Positions 6,980 to 15,149 of a DNA stretch of 27,445 nucleotides are shown here, piece by piece. The notes beneath the pieces are model-generated. The model made no database searches and was not told where the DNA came from. It saw nothing but the letters and a program-made list of their open reading frames with translations. This DNA is from a virus. Every line of letters starts with the position of its first letter. Position 1 is the first letter of the stretch. The stretch is taken from positions 1-27,445 of IMG/VR virus record IMGVR_UViG_3300047550_004621. The stretch is one strand, 5' to 3'. Position numbers and translations under genes: made by a program.

Positions 6980-9526
6980 ATGGCTTATATAGGTAACGCA
7001 CCGACGACAACAGGCGCAACTGGCGCTCAAGGTTTCCAAGGGGTTCAAGGAGCTCAAGGTGTTCAGGGACATCAGGGAGTTCAAGGAGCTCAAGGTGTTC
7101 AGGGACATCAGGGAGTTCAAGGAGCTCAAGGTGTTCAAGGCTTCCAGGGCGTTCAGGGAGATCAAGGTGCTCAAGGCTACCAAGGTGTTCAAGGACACCA
7201 GGGTGTTCAAGGTGCACAGGGCGTTCAAGGAGCCCAGGGCGTTCAGGGTCACCAAGGAGTCCAAGGTGCACAGGGTGTTCAAGGAGCTCAAGGTGTTCAA
7301 GGACACCAGGGTGTTCAAGGTGCACAGGGCGTTCAGGGAGCTCAAGGAGTCCAAGGTGCACAGGGTGTTCAGGGAGCACAGGGTGTTCAGGGTCACCAGG
7401 GTGTTCAAGGTGAACAAGGATCTCAAGGCCATCAAGGCGTTCAGGGAGCACAGGGTGTTCAGGGACATCAGGGAGTTCAAGGAGCTCAAGGTGTTCAAGG
7501 AGCACAGGGTGTTCAAGGAGCACAGGGTGTTCAAGGAGCACAGGGTGTTCAAGGACATCAGGGAGTTCAAGGAGCTCAAGGCGTTCAGGGAGCTCAAGGT
7601 GTTCAAGGACACCAGGGTGTTCAAGGACACCAGGGTGTTCAAGGAGCTCAAGGCGTTCAGGGCGCTCAAGGTGTTCAAGGACACCAGGGTGTTCAAGGAG
7701 CTCAAGGCGTTCAAGGAGCTCAGGGTGTACAAGGTGTTTTAGGAGCTCAAGGTTTCCAGGGTGTTCAGGGAGCTCAAGGTCGTGATGGACAGTTTGGTGG
7801 TGCATCATTTTATTACTATTTTGATACTGATACAAATAATACAGTTTCAGCTAACGGATACTTAGAGTTCTCTAACACAAACTTATCTCAAGTAAACACT
7901 ATTAGTATTGCTGATGCTGATAAGAACAACGCAAATATACATTCATTTTTAGTAACTATAGATGATTCTACTAGTGCCATTAAAGGTCTAGTAAAAGTTA
8001 GTGAGGAAGCAAATAATTTAAATTATGTAATTTATAACATTACAGGAGTACATACCGATGATACAAGTCACATTGATGTTCCTGTAGCTTATGTAACTGG
8101 AACAACAACACCTTTTAATTTAAATGCTAATGTAATCGTGACATTTACAACTACTGGCGATAAAGGTGATGTTGGAGCTCAAGGATTTCAAGGCGTTCAG
8201 GGACATCAGGGTGTGCAAGGAGCCCAGGGCGTTCAAGGAGCTCAGGGTGTTCAAGGTGCTCAAGGTGTCCAGGGATTCCAAGGCGTTCAAGGAGCTCAGG
8301 GTGTTCAAGGTGCTCAAGGCGTTCAGGGATTTCAAGGCGTTCAGGGTGCTCAAGGTGTTCAGGGAGCACAGGGTGTCCAAGGAGCTCAAGGAGTCCAAGG
8401 AGCTCAAGGTGTTCAGGGAGCACAGGGTGTCCAAGGAGCTCAAGGCGTCCAAGGAGCTCAAGGTGTTCAGGGATTTCAGGGTGTTCAGGGTGCTCAAGGC
8501 GTTCAAGGTGTTTTAGGGGCTCAAGGGTTCCAAGGAGTCCAAGGTGCTCAAGGTGTACAAGGACTTCAAGGCGTTCAGGGTGCTCAGGGTGTTCAGGGAG
8601 CACAGGGTGTTCAAGGTGCTCAAGGCGTTCAGGGATTTCAAGGAGTCCAAGGAGCTCAAGGAGTCCAAGGAGCTCAAGGTGTACAAGGAGTTCAGGGTGT
8701 ACAAGGAGCTCAGGGTGTCCAAGGATTTCAGGGTGTTCAGGGTGCTCAGGGTGTACAAGGTGTTTTAGGAGCTCAAGGGTTCCAGGGAGTTCAAGGGGCT
8801 CAAGGTGTACAAGGACTTCAAGGAGTTCAAGGAGCACAGGGTGTTCAAGGAACTAATGGAACAGTAGGTGTTAATGGAGCACAAGGAGCTCAAGGGTTCC
8901 AAGGTGTACAAGGTGCACAGGGAGTTCAAGGTGCTACTGGACCTACAGGACCTACAGGACCTACAGGACCACAAGGAGTTCAAGGTGCTACAGGACCTAC
9001 AGGACCTACAGGACCACAAGGAGTTCAAGGTGCTACTGGACCTACAGGACCTACAGGACCTACAGGACCACAAGGAGTTCAAGGTGCTGCTAATTCAGGA
9101 ACTATAAGTGATGATACTTCTACAAATGCAACATATTATCCAACTTTTGCTACTGCAACATCTGGAACGTTCAGCCCAAGAGTAAGTTCAACAAAATTAA
9201 CTTATAATCCTTCTACAGGTGCTTTATCCGCAACAACTGTAACAGGTAGTTCTGATTTAAAATTTAAAGAAAACATTGAGTCTATAAAAAATGCTTTAGA
9301 AACTGTTTTAAAATTAAGAGGAGTAGTGTACACTAGAAATGATACTGATCCTCAAAGAAAAGAAATTGGCTTAATTGCTCAAGAAGTGGAATTAATTGTC
9401 CCTGAGCTTGTTTTAGAAAATAATAATGGTAAGTCACTGTCTTATGGAAATATAACAGCTCTTTTAATTGAAGCTATAAAGGAACAACAAGTTCAAATAG
9501 AGGAATTGAAAAAGAAACTTTATTGA
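6980..9526 (+). CDS. Collagen-like tail fibre with C-terminal S74 self-cleaving chaperone
   Basis: An 848-aa fibre. Layout: N-terminus 1-11; collagen ~12-271; globular domain ~272-392; collagen ~393-703, ending in a Gly-Pro-Thr-rich stretch (651-701); linker ~704-756; S74 intramolecular chaperone ~757-848. The chaperone keeps the Ser-Lys dyad (SDLKFK, Ser758 and Lys763) followed by ENI, with [13 protein letters not shown] and a final helix ideal for a coiled coil. In this family the chaperone trimerises the fibre and is then released. The globular domain is paralogous to domain A of the 642-aa fibre. It starts one base after the upstream stop. Modification enzymes follow immediately, and the Thr and Pro in the GPT block are plausible targets (inference). 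Confidence 0.9.
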   Translation: MAYIGNAPTTTGATGAQGFQGVQGAQGVQGHQGVQGAQGVQGHQGVQGAQGVQGFQGVQGDQGAQGYQGVQGHQGVQGAQGVQGAQGVQGHQGVQGAQGVQGAQGVQGHQGVQGAQGVQGAQGVQGAQGVQGAQGVQGHQGVQGEQGSQGHQGVQGAQGVQGHQGVQGAQGVQGAQGVQGAQGVQGAQGVQGHQGVQGAQGVQGAQGVQGHQGVQGHQGVQGAQGVQGAQGVQGHQGVQGAQGVQGAQGVQGVLGAQGFQGVQGAQGRDGQFGGASFYYYFDTDTNNTVSANGYLEFSNTNLSQVNTISIADADKNNANIHSFLVTIDDSTSAIKGLVKVSEEANNLNYVIYNITGVHTDDTSHIDVPVAYVTGTTTPFNLNANVIVTFTTTGDKGDVGAQGFQGVQGHQGVQGAQGVQGAQGVQGAQGVQGFQGVQGAQGVQGAQGVQGFQGVQGAQGVQGAQGVQGAQGVQGAQGVQGAQGVQGAQGVQGAQGVQGFQGVQGAQGVQGVLGAQGFQGVQGAQGVQGLQGVQGAQGVQGAQGVQGAQGVQGFQGVQGAQGVQGAQGVQGVQGVQGAQGVQGFQGVQGAQGVQGVLGAQGFQGVQGAQGVQGLQGVQGAQGVQGTNGTVGVNGAQGAQGFQGVQGAQGVQGATGPTGPTGPTGPQGVQGATGPTGPTGPQGVQGATGPTGPTGPTGPQGVQGAANSGTISDDTSTNATYYPTFATATSGTFSPRVSSTKLTYNPSTGALSATTVTGSSDLKFKENIESIKNALETVLKLRGVVYTRNDTDPQRKEIGLIAQEVELIVPELVLENNNGKSLSYGNITALLIEAIKEQQVQIEELKKKLY
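7013..7792 (+). repeat. Collagen-coding tandem repeat, first block of the 848-aa fibre
   Basis: About 86 Gly-X-Y triplets, nearly all GVQ alternating with GAQ, GHQ or GFQ, so the DNA is dominated by degenerate 18-base units. Near-identical 54- to 100-base segments recur inside it. On the opposite strand this creates long spurious Leu/Glu/His/Pro-rich open frames. Confidence 0.9.
8471..8848 (+). repeat. Higher-order 126-base repeat at 252-base spacing
   Basis: The 14-triplet segment at 8471-8596 (GFQGVQ...GVLGAQGFQ...GLQ...GVQ) recurs at 8723-8848 with the same protein sequence but several third-position changes. The spacing of exactly 252 bases equals 28 triplets. This is consistent with an in-frame segmental duplication followed by synonymous drift. 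Confidence 0.8.
8930..9082 (+). repeat. Gly-Pro-Thr collagen block
   Basis: Three related units encode GAT, two or three GPT, GPQ and GVQ: eight GPT and three GAT triplets in all. The codon GGACCTACA repeats almost without change, so this block is more homogeneous in DNA than the Gln-rich collagen around it, suggesting recent expansion. Confidence 0.88.
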
Positions 9527-9535
9527 TGGTGATAT

Positions 9536-10243
9536 GTGAAATATAATGAACCTTTTGACCATTGGATTTTAGATAACTTTTTAGATTTAAATCTTGCTGA
9601 AAAGTTATCCAATGATTTTTTAGATTATAATCATTCAGCTTGGTATTGTTATAATAATCCTCTTGAAAATAAAAAAACATTAAACAATTGGTTTTTTTTT
9701 CCTCCTATTACTTACTCATTCATGGCTTACCTCAATAGCACTGCTTTTATTGACTACGTAAGCAAAATAACTAAAATCAATAATTTATTTCCAGATATTG
9801 GACTTCATGGAGCTGGGTGGCATATTCATGGAAGAAATGGAAAATTAAACGTTCATTTTGATTATTCTATTCATCCTAAACTTAATCTTCAAAGAAAACT
9901 TAATATAATAATTTACCTAACTAAAGATTGGAATATTGAATGGGGAGGTAATTTAGAGTTTTGGTCGCATGATAAAGTTACAAACAAACCTTTAAAAAAA
10001 GTCAAAACTATTGAAAATATTTTTAATAGAGCTGTAATATTTGACACTACTCAAAATTCTTGGCATGGTTTTCCTTCACCTATTACATGTCCAGAAAATG
10101 TTTATAGAAAAAGTATTGCTATGTACTATCTTTGTGAGCCTTCTGATAATGCTGAAAAAAGAAAGCGTGCACTTTATGCACCGTCGGAAGACCAAAAAAA
10201 TTGTATAGATATAGAAGAATTAATTAGAAAAAGATCTGAATGA
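9536..10243 (+). CDS. 2OG-Fe(II) oxygenase (P4H-like)
   Basis: A 235-aa 2-oxoglutarate/Fe(II) oxygenase of the prolyl-4-hydroxylase-like phage type. Iron ligands are His107 and Asp109 (VHFDYS), then IIIYLTKDWN and GGNLEFW, distal His177 (SWHGFP) and 2-oxoglutarate-binding Arg191 (YRKSIAMYY). It starts with GTG (9536), the only reasonable start after the preceding fibre stop; the ribosome binding site is weak. It lies 9 bases downstream of the 848-aa collagen-like fibre and overlaps the next oxygenase by 4 bases (ATGA). Mimivirus collagen is hydroxylated by a viral 2OG enzyme, which makes the fibre an attractive substrate here, but that is inference; host or phage surface targets remain possible. 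Confidence 0.87.
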   Translation: MKYNEPFDHWILDNFLDLNLAEKLSNDFLDYNHSAWYCYNNPLENKKTLNNWFFFPPITYSFMAYLNSTAFIDYVSKITKINNLFPDIGLHGAGWHIHGRNGKLNVHFDYSIHPKLNLQRKLNIIIYLTKDWNIEWGGNLEFWSHDKVTNKPLKKVKTIENIFNRAVIFDTTQNSWHGFPSPITCPENVYRKSIAMYYLCEPSDNAEKRKRALYAPSEDQKNCIDIEELIRKRSE

Positions 10244-10806
10244 GAAACGTTTGGCAATTGTGGTCTGGTTATTTAAGTAAAAATGTTTGTAATAATATTA
10301 TTGAATATTGTTGTCTATTTCCTTCTTCACAATCAAATATTGGATTTGGTGATCAAGTAATAACCGATAACAATTATAGAAATAGCATTATAAGATGGGT
10401 AGATCCCAACAATTCTGTTATTTCACCAATCATAGTTTATTTAACCCTACAAGCAAATAAAAATGCATTTAATTATGATATTTACCCTGAAGTAAAAGAA
10501 CTACAATTTAGTGAATATCAAAGTGAAGAATTAAATCATTATGATTGGCATTATGACACAGATTGGAATAATCCCGATAATTATGATAGAAAATTATCTG
10601 TTATAATTCAGCTTTCAGATTCGGATGATTATCAAGGTGGTGATTTTTTATTTGAAAGAAGTATTCCACAACCTAATTTAAATGATCTCAGGAAGCAAGG
10701 AAGTATACTAATATTTCCTTCATTTTTATCACATAAAATATGTAATGTAACATTTGGCAAACGATATAGTTTGGTGACTTGGATTCATGGACCTAAATTT
10801 AAATAA
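10240..10806 (+). CDS. 2OG-Fe(II) oxygenase, paralogue of the one at 1230
   Basis: A 188-aa 2OG-Fe(II) oxygenase. Ligands: His104 and Asp106 (WHYD), QGGDF at ~132-136, distal His165 (FLSHKI) and Arg175 (KRYSLVTW). It shares RKLSV, IQLSD, GGD, FPS and the GPKF ending with the 195-aa oxygenase at 1230-1817, so one is probably a duplicate of the other, each beside fibre genes. The ATG overlaps the upstream stop by 4 bases, and its own end overlaps the start of the 1020-aa fusion by 20 bases. These three are thus probably translated as a unit, which favours a shared substrate or pathway. Confidence 0.87.
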   Translation: MRNVWQLWSGYLSKNVCNNIIEYCCLFPSSQSNIGFGDQVITDNNYRNSIIRWVDPNNSVISPIIVYLTLQANKNAFNYDIYPEVKELQFSEYQSEELNHYDWHYDTDWNNPDNYDRKLSVIIQLSDSDDYQGGDFLFERSIPQPNLNDLRKQGSILIFPSFLSHKICNVTFGKRYSLVTWIHGPKFK

Positions 10807-13800
10807 CTGCAAAGAACAAATACTTTATCTGTTAAATTACCACAATATTGATGGCCATGATAAGCCTGGTGGAACAGATAAGAACACTAATCATTCTTAT
10901 GTTGAAGTGTATGGAGAATTGTTAGCTCCTTTTGTTGGCAAGAATGGTTCTTTATTGGAAATAGGTGTTCAATATGGAGGATCTTCTTTACTTTGGCACG
11001 ACTTATTAGATAAGTTTAAAATATTAATGATAGACAATGAAGATAAAATAGATCTTCAAGTCAAATCTAAACTTAATTACAATAAATTTAATTTTTTAAT
11101 ACAAAATGCTTATTCACAAGAAGTTGTTAATATTTGTAGAAATCTTCATCCTGGTGGGTTTGAAGTTATAATTGATGATGGTCCTCATACTATTGAAAGT
11201 CAAAAAAAGTGCATTGAACTTTATTTGGATTTATTAAAAGTAAACGGTTTATTAATTATTGAAGACATTCAAGATATTAATTTTTTAAAAGAACTTCAAT
11301 CATCAATTCCATACTCCGAAATTTACGAATATGAAGTAAAGATATACGATTTAAGAGATAAAAAAAACAGGTATGATGATATCGTTTTTGTGATTAGAAA
11401 GAAAAATAAGCCTGCTCAAAACAAGATTGCTGTGTTTTATCATTTAGGACAATTTGGTCAGTGGGAGAGATTGTTTCAAGAGCAGATGAATTCTTTGGTA
11501 ATATCAGGACTGTATGATGCCGCTAGTTTTATTCATATAGGAGTTAATGGTAATTCTGAACTACCAGTGATTCTTGATAAATTTAAGATTGTTTACAATC
11601 AAGATCAAGTATTGGAAGCTGATACATTGAAATCATTATCTGATTTTTGTAAACAAAATCCAGATTATAGAGTGATGTACTTTCATACTAAAGGTTCCAC
11701 ACAAGAAAATACAAGAAATAGATTTAATGTAGACAAATGGAGATTGTACTTAGAGTATTTTACTATCCATCAATGGAAGAGATGTATTCAAAAACTTTAT
11801 CATTACGATACAGTAGGTACTGAATACAGTTATGAGACAGGACTTATTAATAAGGATAATGGAATTACAGAATGGGAAAATAATCCCCATTATGCTGGAA
11901 ATTATTGGTGGGCTAACGCTAGTTACATAAACAAACTTGATTTTAATTATCTTTATAATACCGATAAAGGATGGACTAGATATAGAAGTGAATTTTGGAT
12001 AGGCACTGGAAATCCAAATAAATTTAGCTTTTATCAAACTAACTGTTTTGACAAATATCAAGATTCACAATACCTTCCTACTGATTATATTTTTAAAGAA
12101 CAATATAAAGAACCTCTAAATGATGTGAGTGATCAAATGGTCAAAAATAAAACAGCTAAATTTGTAATGATTACAATGTATAAAAATGAGGCTAAAACTA
12201 TAAAAAGAATGTTAGAGTCTTGTTACAAGTACATTGATTATTATGTTATACAAGATAATGGTTCAACAGATGGTACTACTGACATAGTTAATCAATTCTT
12301 TTCTGATAAAAATATACCTGGGTTTGTTTATAAATGTGAGGAAGGTTGGATAGGATTTGGTTGGAATAGAGATCATTTACTTCAAAAATGTTTAAATACT
12401 GATCATGGTTGTGACTGGATTCTTAAAATGGATTGTGATGAAACTCTAGAAGTTGATGATGATTTTGATTGGAGTGTATTCGATGATCACAATCTTCATT
12501 CCTTCCATGTTCCAGCTATAGCAGGAGGTACAATATACCAGAGAGCCTGGATATGGAACGCAAGATTGAAATGGAAATTTAATCATGATACAGCTCATGA
12601 GACAATAGAATTGCTCAATGATGGTATAGGTGCCAATTTCAGAAGACACAATTTACCAAAATCATTCAGACACATTGGACATTTTTCAGATGGAGAGAGT
12701 TGGCAAGTTCCAACAAAATATGTCTCAGATGCTCTCAAACTGGAAGAGAAACTAATAAGAGAGAACACATTTTTAACTGATCTGTATCATTTTTGGTATA
12801 TTGGTAAAAGTTACTACGATTGTTACAGAGAACCATCACTACCTCTTAAAGAAAAACATTCTCAAGAATTTGCTAGAAGATGTATTTTTAATTTTATAGA
12901 ATTTTTAAATGTTACCCATAATTATGACAAAACTGGTAAGGCAGATAGAATAGATGAAATGGCTTATTATGCCATGATGTTGATCGGTAATTGCTACATG
13001 TATCTTAAGGAATATTCTAATGCATTAAAGTATCTTGGAGGTGCTGAGGAATTTTGTCCTGTAAGAAACGAGCATTTGGTAAACATGGCTTTGTGTTATC
13101 AGGAAACTGAAAATTATGAAATGATGAAGTTAATAACTTCAAGATTAGTTGAGCCCCAAAGGACAAATCCTTTTCCAAATTACAGTTTTATTATAGATTC
13201 AAATAGTTATTATGATACGGGAAATTATGTAAAACAACTACATGATCAAGCATTATTAAAAACTGAAAAAAATATCTTTAGGATTAATAAAAAAATGAAC
13301 AAAAGACTTTGGATTGTAGATAACTTTTATGTTGAACCTGATGAAGTAAGGAAATTTGCACTTAATGTTGAGTACCAAGAAGATGTTCAATGGTATAAAG
13401 GTTTGAGATCTAAAGAACAATATAACTTTGATGGTATTAAAGAAGCTTTTGAAGAAATTATGGGAATGAAACTCAAACCTTTGGATTCACATGGGATGTG
13501 CGGAAGGTTTCAAATTTGTAGATCTCAAGAGCAGTTAGTTTATCATGTTGATTCACAAGCATGGGCAGCTATGATTTATTTGACTCCTAATGCACCTCCA
13601 CAAAGCGGTACTTTACTTTTAAGATCATTAGTTACAGGTGCGAGACATTCTGATGATCCTAATTTTCAAGGAACATTTGATGGAGGATTTTATGATAAAA
13701 CAAAATTTCAAGTTGTAGACAGAGCAGGTAACGTATATAATAGGTTAGTAATTATGGATGCTCGTTGTATTCATGCTGCTGCTGAGTATTTCGGACAGGG

Positions 13801-13849
13801 CAAAGACGATGGAAGACTAACTCATTTATTTTTCTTTGATAATGAATAA
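10787..13849 (+). CDS. Multidomain fusion: methyltransferase, glycosyltransferases, helical repeats and 2OG-Fe(II) oxygenase
   Basis: A 1020-aa single open frame. Residues ~1-205: class I SAM methyltransferase (LLEIGVQYGGSS 57-68, IIDDGPHT 128-135, GLLIIED). ~213-450: probable glycosyltransferase resembling rhamnan-synthesis/RgpF-like enzymes (YFHTKGST 298-305, NYWWANASYI). ~458-690: GT2 family GT-A fold (YKNEAKTIKRML, QDNGSTDGT 489-497, DCD 549-551 as the metal/nucleotide site). ~724-785: TPR-like helices. ~838-1020: 2OG-Fe(II) oxygenase of the DUF6445-like type (His920, Asp922, His996, Arg1010). The methyltransferase and first glycosyltransferase calls are moderate; GT2 and oxygenase are firm. 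The start lies 20 bases inside the preceding gene. Sugar transfer, methylation and hydroxylation in one chain suggests glycan decoration of a phage protein or surface; substrate unknown. Confidence 0.85.
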   Translation: MDLNLNNCKEQILYLLNYHNIDGHDKPGGTDKNTNHSYVEVYGELLAPFVGKNGSLLEIGVQYGGSSLLWHDLLDKFKILMIDNEDKIDLQVKSKLNYNKFNFLIQNAYSQEVVNICRNLHPGGFEVIIDDGPHTIESQKKCIELYLDLLKVNGLLIIEDIQDINFLKELQSSIPYSEIYEYEVKIYDLRDKKNRYDDIVFVIRKKNKPAQNKIAVFYHLGQFGQWERLFQEQMNSLVISGLYDAASFIHIGVNGNSELPVILDKFKIVYNQDQVLEADTLKSLSDFCKQNPDYRVMYFHTKGSTQENTRNRFNVDKWRLYLEYFTIHQWKRCIQKLYHYDTVGTEYSYETGLINKDNGITEWENNPHYAGNYWWANASYINKLDFNYLYNTDKGWTRYRSEFWIGTGNPNKFSFYQTNCFDKYQDSQYLPTDYIFKEQYKEPLNDVSDQMVKNKTAKFVMITMYKNEAKTIKRMLESCYKYIDYYVIQDNGSTDGTTDIVNQFFSDKNIPGFVYKCEEGWIGFGWNRDHLLQKCLNTDHGCDWILKMDCDETLEVDDDFDWSVFDDHNLHSFHVPAIAGGTIYQRAWIWNARLKWKFNHDTAHETIELLNDGIGANFRRHNLPKSFRHIGHFSDGESWQVPTKYVSDALKLEEKLIRENTFLTDLYHFWYIGKSYYDCYREPSLPLKEKHSQEFARRCIFNFIEFLNVTHNYDKTGKADRIDEMAYYAMMLIGNCYMYLKEYSNALKYLGGAEEFCPVRNEHLVNMALCYQETENYEMMKLITSRLVEPQRTNPFPNYSFIIDSNSYYDTGNYVKQLHDQALLKTEKNIFRINKKMNKRLWIVDNFYVEPDEVRKFALNVEYQEDVQWYKGLRSKEQYNFDGIKEAFEEIMGMKLKPLDSHGMCGRFQICRSQEQLVYHVDSQAWAAMIYLTPNAPPQSGTLLLRSLVTGARHSDDPNFQGTFDGGFYDKTKFQVVDRAGNVYNRLVIMDARCIHAAAEYFGQGKDDGRLTHLFFFDNE

Positions 13850-15107
13850 CTATAAATTTAGTATTATAACACCTACTCATAGTATAAAAAATATTCCATT
13901 TTTAATAGAACTTTATGAAAGTATAGTTAGACAAACTTATACTAATTGGGAATGGATTTTGTATCTCAATGGTCCAATTTCTATAGATGATCTACCACAA
14001 TCTATAATTAAAAATAGTAAAGTAAAAACTAACTACTATGATGGGGATAATACTAATGTTGGGTTTCTGAAAAATCTAGCGTTTAATGCTGGAACTGGAG
14101 ATATTCTTGTAGAAGCTGATCATGATGATATTTTAGTAGAAACATGTTTAGAAAAATTAAATGATGCATATCAAGACCAGCAATATGGTTTTGTTTATAG
14201 TGATAATGCTAATTATCATATGCAAGATAAGTTTACACCATATAATGAGGCTTGGGGTTGGACTCATAGACTTTACAATTATGAAGGTAAAAATTTATTT
14301 GCAATGAATAGTTTTGAACCTTCAAGTCACTCTGTAGGCTATATTTGGTATGCACCCGATCACGTAAGATCATGGAGAACATCCGTATACAAAGACATAG
14401 GAGGACATAATCCTGAACTGTCTATTTGTGATGATCATGAGTTGATGATAAGAACCTACTTAAAAACTGAGTTTAAAAGAATACCAGAAGTTCTTTACAT
14501 ATACAGAATAACAGGAGAGAATACTTGGTTAGAAAGAAATCAAGCTATTCAAACAACAACTGTCAAACTTTTTAACCAGTATGCGCAACTCCTTGCTGAA
14601 AAAGACGCTGATAAAAGTAATCTTCTTAAAGTAGACATAGGTGGTGGGATCAATAGTCGGCCTGGATATTTGACTATTGATATTCAAGATGCAGATATAA
14701 ACGTTGATTTAAATAATGGCATTCCATTACCTGATAACAGTGTTGGTGTAATTAATGCAAGTCATGTAATTGAACATTTACATGATAAAACATATACTAT
14801 GCAAGAAATCCACAGAGTACTTGCACACGGGGGTTGGGCGTTTATTGAAGTACCAAGTACTGATGGTAGAGGTGCTTTTCAAGATCCTACTCATGTTAGT
14901 TATTGGAATGAAAACAGTTTCTTATATTATACTAATGCTTATTTGGCAAACTTTATTAGAAACAAAGATATTCGTTTTCAAGAATTTAGAAGAGAAACTT
15001 GGTTTCCTAATGATTGGTTGAAGAATATGAATGTTTGTGTGACAACTTGGTGGGGTGTGGCAAACAAACCAGGTGGAAGAAGACTACCTCATAGGTTAGA
15101 AATCTAA
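13836..15107 (+). CDS. GT2 glycosyltransferase fused to SAM methyltransferase
   Basis: A 423-aa two-domain protein. The N-terminal ~250 residues are a GT2 glycosyltransferase: SIITPTHS at 9-16, QTYTNWEWILYLNG, ADHDD 94-98 as the DxD-type metal site, and CDDHELMIR at ~198-206. The C-terminal ~160 residues are a class I methyltransferase: VDIGGGINSRPGY 266-278 (SAM loop), IDIQD, then ASHVIEHLHD 308-317 and LAHGGWAFIEVP. It overlaps the end of the 1020-aa fusion by 14 bases; an alternative start is the ATG at 13842. Methyltransferase and glycosyltransferase in one chain mirrors the first half of its neighbour, with the order reversed, so the two probably build and cap one glycan. It is the last gene before the neck operon. 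Confidence 0.87.
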   Translation: MIMNNYKFSIITPTHSIKNIPFLIELYESIVRQTYTNWEWILYLNGPISIDDLPQSIIKNSKVKTNYYDGDNTNVGFLKNLAFNAGTGDILVEADHDDILVETCLEKLNDAYQDQQYGFVYSDNANYHMQDKFTPYNEAWGWTHRLYNYEGKNLFAMNSFEPSSHSVGYIWYAPDHVRSWRTSVYKDIGGHNPELSICDDHELMIRTYLKTEFKRIPEVLYIYRITGENTWLERNQAIQTTTVKLFNQYAQLLAEKDADKSNLLKVDIGGGINSRPGYLTIDIQDADINVDLNNGIPLPDNSVGVINASHVIEHLHDKTYTMQEIHRVLAHGGWAFIEVPSTDGRGAFQDPTHVSYWNENSFLYYTNAYLANFIRNKDIRFQEFRRETWFPNDWLKNMNVCVTTWWGVANKPGGRRLPHRLEI

Positions 15108-15116
15108 CATTTATTG

Positions 15117-15146
15117 ATCTCCTAAATAGTTATAAACTTAGGAGAT
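15117..15146 (+). promoter_or_regulatory. Hairpin sequestering the gp13 ribosome binding site, with late-promoter-like box
   Basis: ATCTCCTAA (15117-15125) and TTAGGAGAT (15138-15146) form a perfect 9-bp stem with a 12-base loop. The 3' arm contains GGAG (15141-15144), the ribosome binding site for the ATG at 15150. CCTAAATA (15121-15128) starts in the 5' arm and ends in the loop; it matches TATAAATA at 6 of 8 positions and lies at the same distance from its ATG (21 bases) as the clear late boxes in this window. Transcripts starting there would lack the 5' arm and expose the site. Confidence 0.65.
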
Positions 15147-15149
15147 TAT

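Larger units (their letters stand above)
8156..9091 (+). repeat. Collagen-coding tandem repeat, second block of the 848-aa fibre
   Basis: About 104 triplets, opening with GDKGDVGAQ, then GVQGAQ and GFQ units, a short GTNGTVGVN insert near 8849-8875, and the GPT block at the end. It contains a higher-order duplication, listed separately. Confidence 0.9.

Noticed and set aside
7059-7742. Plus-strand out-of-frame reading of the collagen repeat (Lys/Arg/Val/Phe-rich, 227 aa)
   Set aside because: It is a frame shadow of the repeat; the in-frame product has clear fibre domains and a chaperone.
6915-7835. Long minus-strand open frames opposite the collagen repeats (Leu/Glu/His/Pro-rich)
   Set aside because: They mirror the 9/18-base repeat on the coding strand, have low-complexity sequence with no start signals, and similar frames occur opposite every collagen block.
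4759-9091. CRISPR-like or satellite repeat array
   Set aside because: Repeats are contiguous, degenerate at third codon positions and in frame with Gly-X-Y coding; there are no spacers.
11750-12061. Minus-strand 103-aa frame within the large fusion gene
   Set aside because: It is opposite the continuous 1020-aa frame with conserved motifs; Ile/Lys/Ser-rich with no family likeness.
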